NCBI GenBank assembly: GCA_963639765.1
Contig: CAVHXA010000108.1
Span: 1-5,412, forward strand
Origin: CAVHXA01 sp963639765
GTDB lineage: Bacteria > Bacillota > Clostridia > Oscillospirales > Oscillospiraceae
DNA length: 5,412 nucleotides
Direction: 5' to 3'
Numbering within the stretch: position 1 is the stretch's first letter; each line of letters opens with the position of its first letter. Below the pieces are notes generated by a model. That model did not search any database. It saw only the letters and a list, made by a program, of their open reading frames with translations, and had not been told where the DNA came from. Shown piece by piece: positions 4,754 to 5,412 of this stretch. The position numbers and the translations under genes were made by a program.

Positions 4754-5412
4754 CTAATTAGGATTTTCCTTATTTATCGCCCATTTTACCCCGTACATTA
4801 ACATAACCACGATATTAAGACAAACACCGTTGCCCCACATCTTATACTCGGCACTGTCCGAGTGCGGATTCTTCAGCCATTTGACAATCTGCTTGTCGGA
4901 TTTCATCTTACCGCCTGTGACATCAGAGTAGGTCTTGAATACCTTGTACCAGAAGTACATCTCCTCGTCGGTCGGCTTTTCCGTACCGAGGTCGGAGCAC
5001 CACCAATCAGGGAACCCCTGCAGTCTTGCGCATTCGGTAGGCGTCAGTCTGCGAACGGTATATCCGCTTTGGATAGCGCCGGGGCCTTTTGCCACCAGCG
5101 TAGGCTGCAACTCCTCAGAATAGGACGGATTGAATTTTGCATTCTGTCCCTGGTTGAATGCGTCTCTGCCGATACCGTAGCAGACGGCTGTGGGATCTTT
5201 GTAATCTCTTGCGAGAACTGTGGGTGCTTTTTCTTCTGCCACCTGTGTAAAGCTGCCTGTGGTCATGGTGTATACGGCATGGCGGTCTACGGTGTTAAGC
5301 GTGAAAGACACATCTTCATTGATGCCGTCTCCCTGGGGACCGTTCTCATTGCTTCGACCTATCATGGAGCCTTGAATGGCATAGCTTTCCACAACGGCAA
5401 TGCCGCCCTGAT
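4754..5412 (-). CDS. DNA cytosine-5 methyltransferase, C-terminal part with element-supplied tail (runs off right edge)
   Basis: The frame is open to the right edge, so the start and the N-terminal catalytic motifs (SAM-binding FxG, the PC loop, ENV) lie outside. Visible parts are a phage/ICE-type variable region (AIQGSMIGRSNENGPQGDGI, then NEDVSFTLNTVDRHAVYTMT), motif IX (TVRRLTPTECARLQGFPDWW) and motif X (DSAEYKMWGNGV). Such enzymes transfer a methyl group from S-adenosylmethionine to C5 of cytosine in a specific DNA sequence, often protecting mobile elements from host restriction. The normal ending GNGVALPCVVFVLSGIV is at 1294-1368. Here, after GNGV, codons from the inserted element continue CLNIVVMLMYGVKW, then AINKENPN and a stop at 4754, so the protein is a hybrid of normal length. 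The replaced stretch keeps Leu, Val-Val and Gly at matching positions, so the enzyme may remain folded and active, but ALP of motif X is lost. Confidence 0.88.
   Translation of the reverse strand, partial: QGGIAVVESYAIQGSMIGRSNENGPQGDGINEDVSFTLNTVDRHAVYTMTTGSFTQVAEEKAPTVLARDYKDPTAVCYGIGRDAFNQGQNAKFNPSYSEELQPTLVAKGPGAIQSGYTVRRLTPTECARLQGFPDWWCSDLGTEKPTDEEMYFWYKVFKTYSDVTGGKMKSDKQIVKWLKNPHSDSAEYKMWGNGVCLNIVVMLMYGVKWAINKENPN
4778..4831 (-). repeat. Right terminal inverted repeat (54 bp)
   Basis: This is the inverted copy of 1385-1438, with 42 bp perfect from the core inwards and 52 of 54 overall. It is actively coding: on the minus strand it forms part of the hybrid methyltransferase C-terminus. 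The two mismatched bases (4789 and 4780) fall in first codon positions and change Val to Ile and Ala to Thr relative to the left copy, both mild substitutions. Confidence 0.93.
4824..4831 (+). repeat. Core direct repeat, right copy
   Basis: The octamer acaccgtt is identical to 1361-1368. To its right is methyltransferase code, and to its left element sequence. The flanking base differs between the two copies (a or g beyond the tt), so the shared core is exactly 8 bp. Confidence 0.8.

Larger units (their letters stand above)
1361..4831 (-). mobile_element. RIT-like tyrosine-recombinase-trio element inserted in a methyltransferase gene
   Basis: The element is bounded by 8-bp direct repeats of acaccgtt (1361-1368 and 4824-4831), giving a unit of 3463 bp. 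It carries terminal inverted repeats (1385-1438 and 4778-4831) and three tandem tyrosine recombinases in overlapping same-strand frames, with no other cargo gene. RIT elements are defined by this combination of three consecutive overlapping recombinase genes and flanking inverted repeats, so the class assignment is good, although the exact subfamily cannot be settled by eye. The insertion boundaries are unusually secure because the interrupted gene can be rebuilt in frame. A circular intermediate joined at one core would create a palindrome with 46-bp arms and an 8-bp spacer. Tn554-type elements are less likely: they have two recombinases plus TnpC, and no TnpC-like gene is present. Confidence 0.85.

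Noticed and set aside
1361..4831. Tn554-like transposon
   Set aside because: Tn554 has two recombinases (one around 630 aa) plus the small TnpC and lacks long terminal inverted repeats. Here there are three recombinases of ordinary size and 42-bp perfect inverted repeats.
1..5412. CRISPR array, tRNA or other RNA gene
   Set aside because: There is no regularly spaced repeat, no cloverleaf-like segment and no rRNA-like sequence. The only repeats are the terminal inverted repeats, the core octamers and the 26-bp upstream block.

Overview
The window looks like part of a Firmicutes (probably gut Clostridia) integrative element or prophage. This rests on family resemblance only: a phage/ICE-type C5 cytosine methyltransferase, a 'virulence-related' phage/ICE protein, a DUF4314 protein and an amidoligase all lie on the minus strand, each with a strong AGGAGG-like ribosome binding site. 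No ribosomal, tRNA or core metabolic gene is present to fix the taxon.

Layout, in the direction of transcription (right to left). A methyltransferase gene enters from the right edge and runs to 4754. It is interrupted at its conserved C-terminal motif X (GNGV) by a 3.46-kb mobile element, about 1361-4831. The element carries a tandem tyrosine recombinase trio resembling RIT (recombinase in trio) elements. Its first member is split into a 76-aa N-terminal piece (4452-4682) and a 326-aa catalytic protein (3475-4455). The second (2489-3478) and third (1480-2502) are full length, and all junctions overlap by 4 to 14 bases. Beyond the element lies the displaced original 3' end of the methyltransferase gene (1294-1368), then the virulence-related protein (543-1205), the DUF4314 protein (338-559) and the 5' part of an amidoligase gene (1-199).

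The element has 42-bp perfect terminal inverted repeats, extending to 54 bp with two mismatches, and is flanked by an 8-bp direct repeat (acaccgtt). Joining the flanks at that repeat restores an uninterrupted methyltransferase ending GNGVALPCVVFVLSGIV plus a short tail. Joining the element ends gives a nearly perfect palindrome with 46-bp arms around an 8-bp spacer, a plausible attP.

The most notable observation is that both terminal repeats, read inwards, encode a substitute methyltransferase C-terminus. It is in frame with GNGV, nearly the same length as the lost tail, and has a similar hydrophobic pattern. The element therefore seems built to insert in motif X of this methyltransferase family and replace the tail whichever way round it lands. 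I know single-ended gene restoration from integrases (for example e14/phage 21 in icd), but I do not know of a two-ended version. The functional claims are inference; the repeats, frames and reconstructed junctions are visible in the sequence.

Stretches without genes: 200-337 and 1206-1293 each hold a copy of a 26-bp upstream repeat, and 4683-4753 holds the leader of the recombinase operon.
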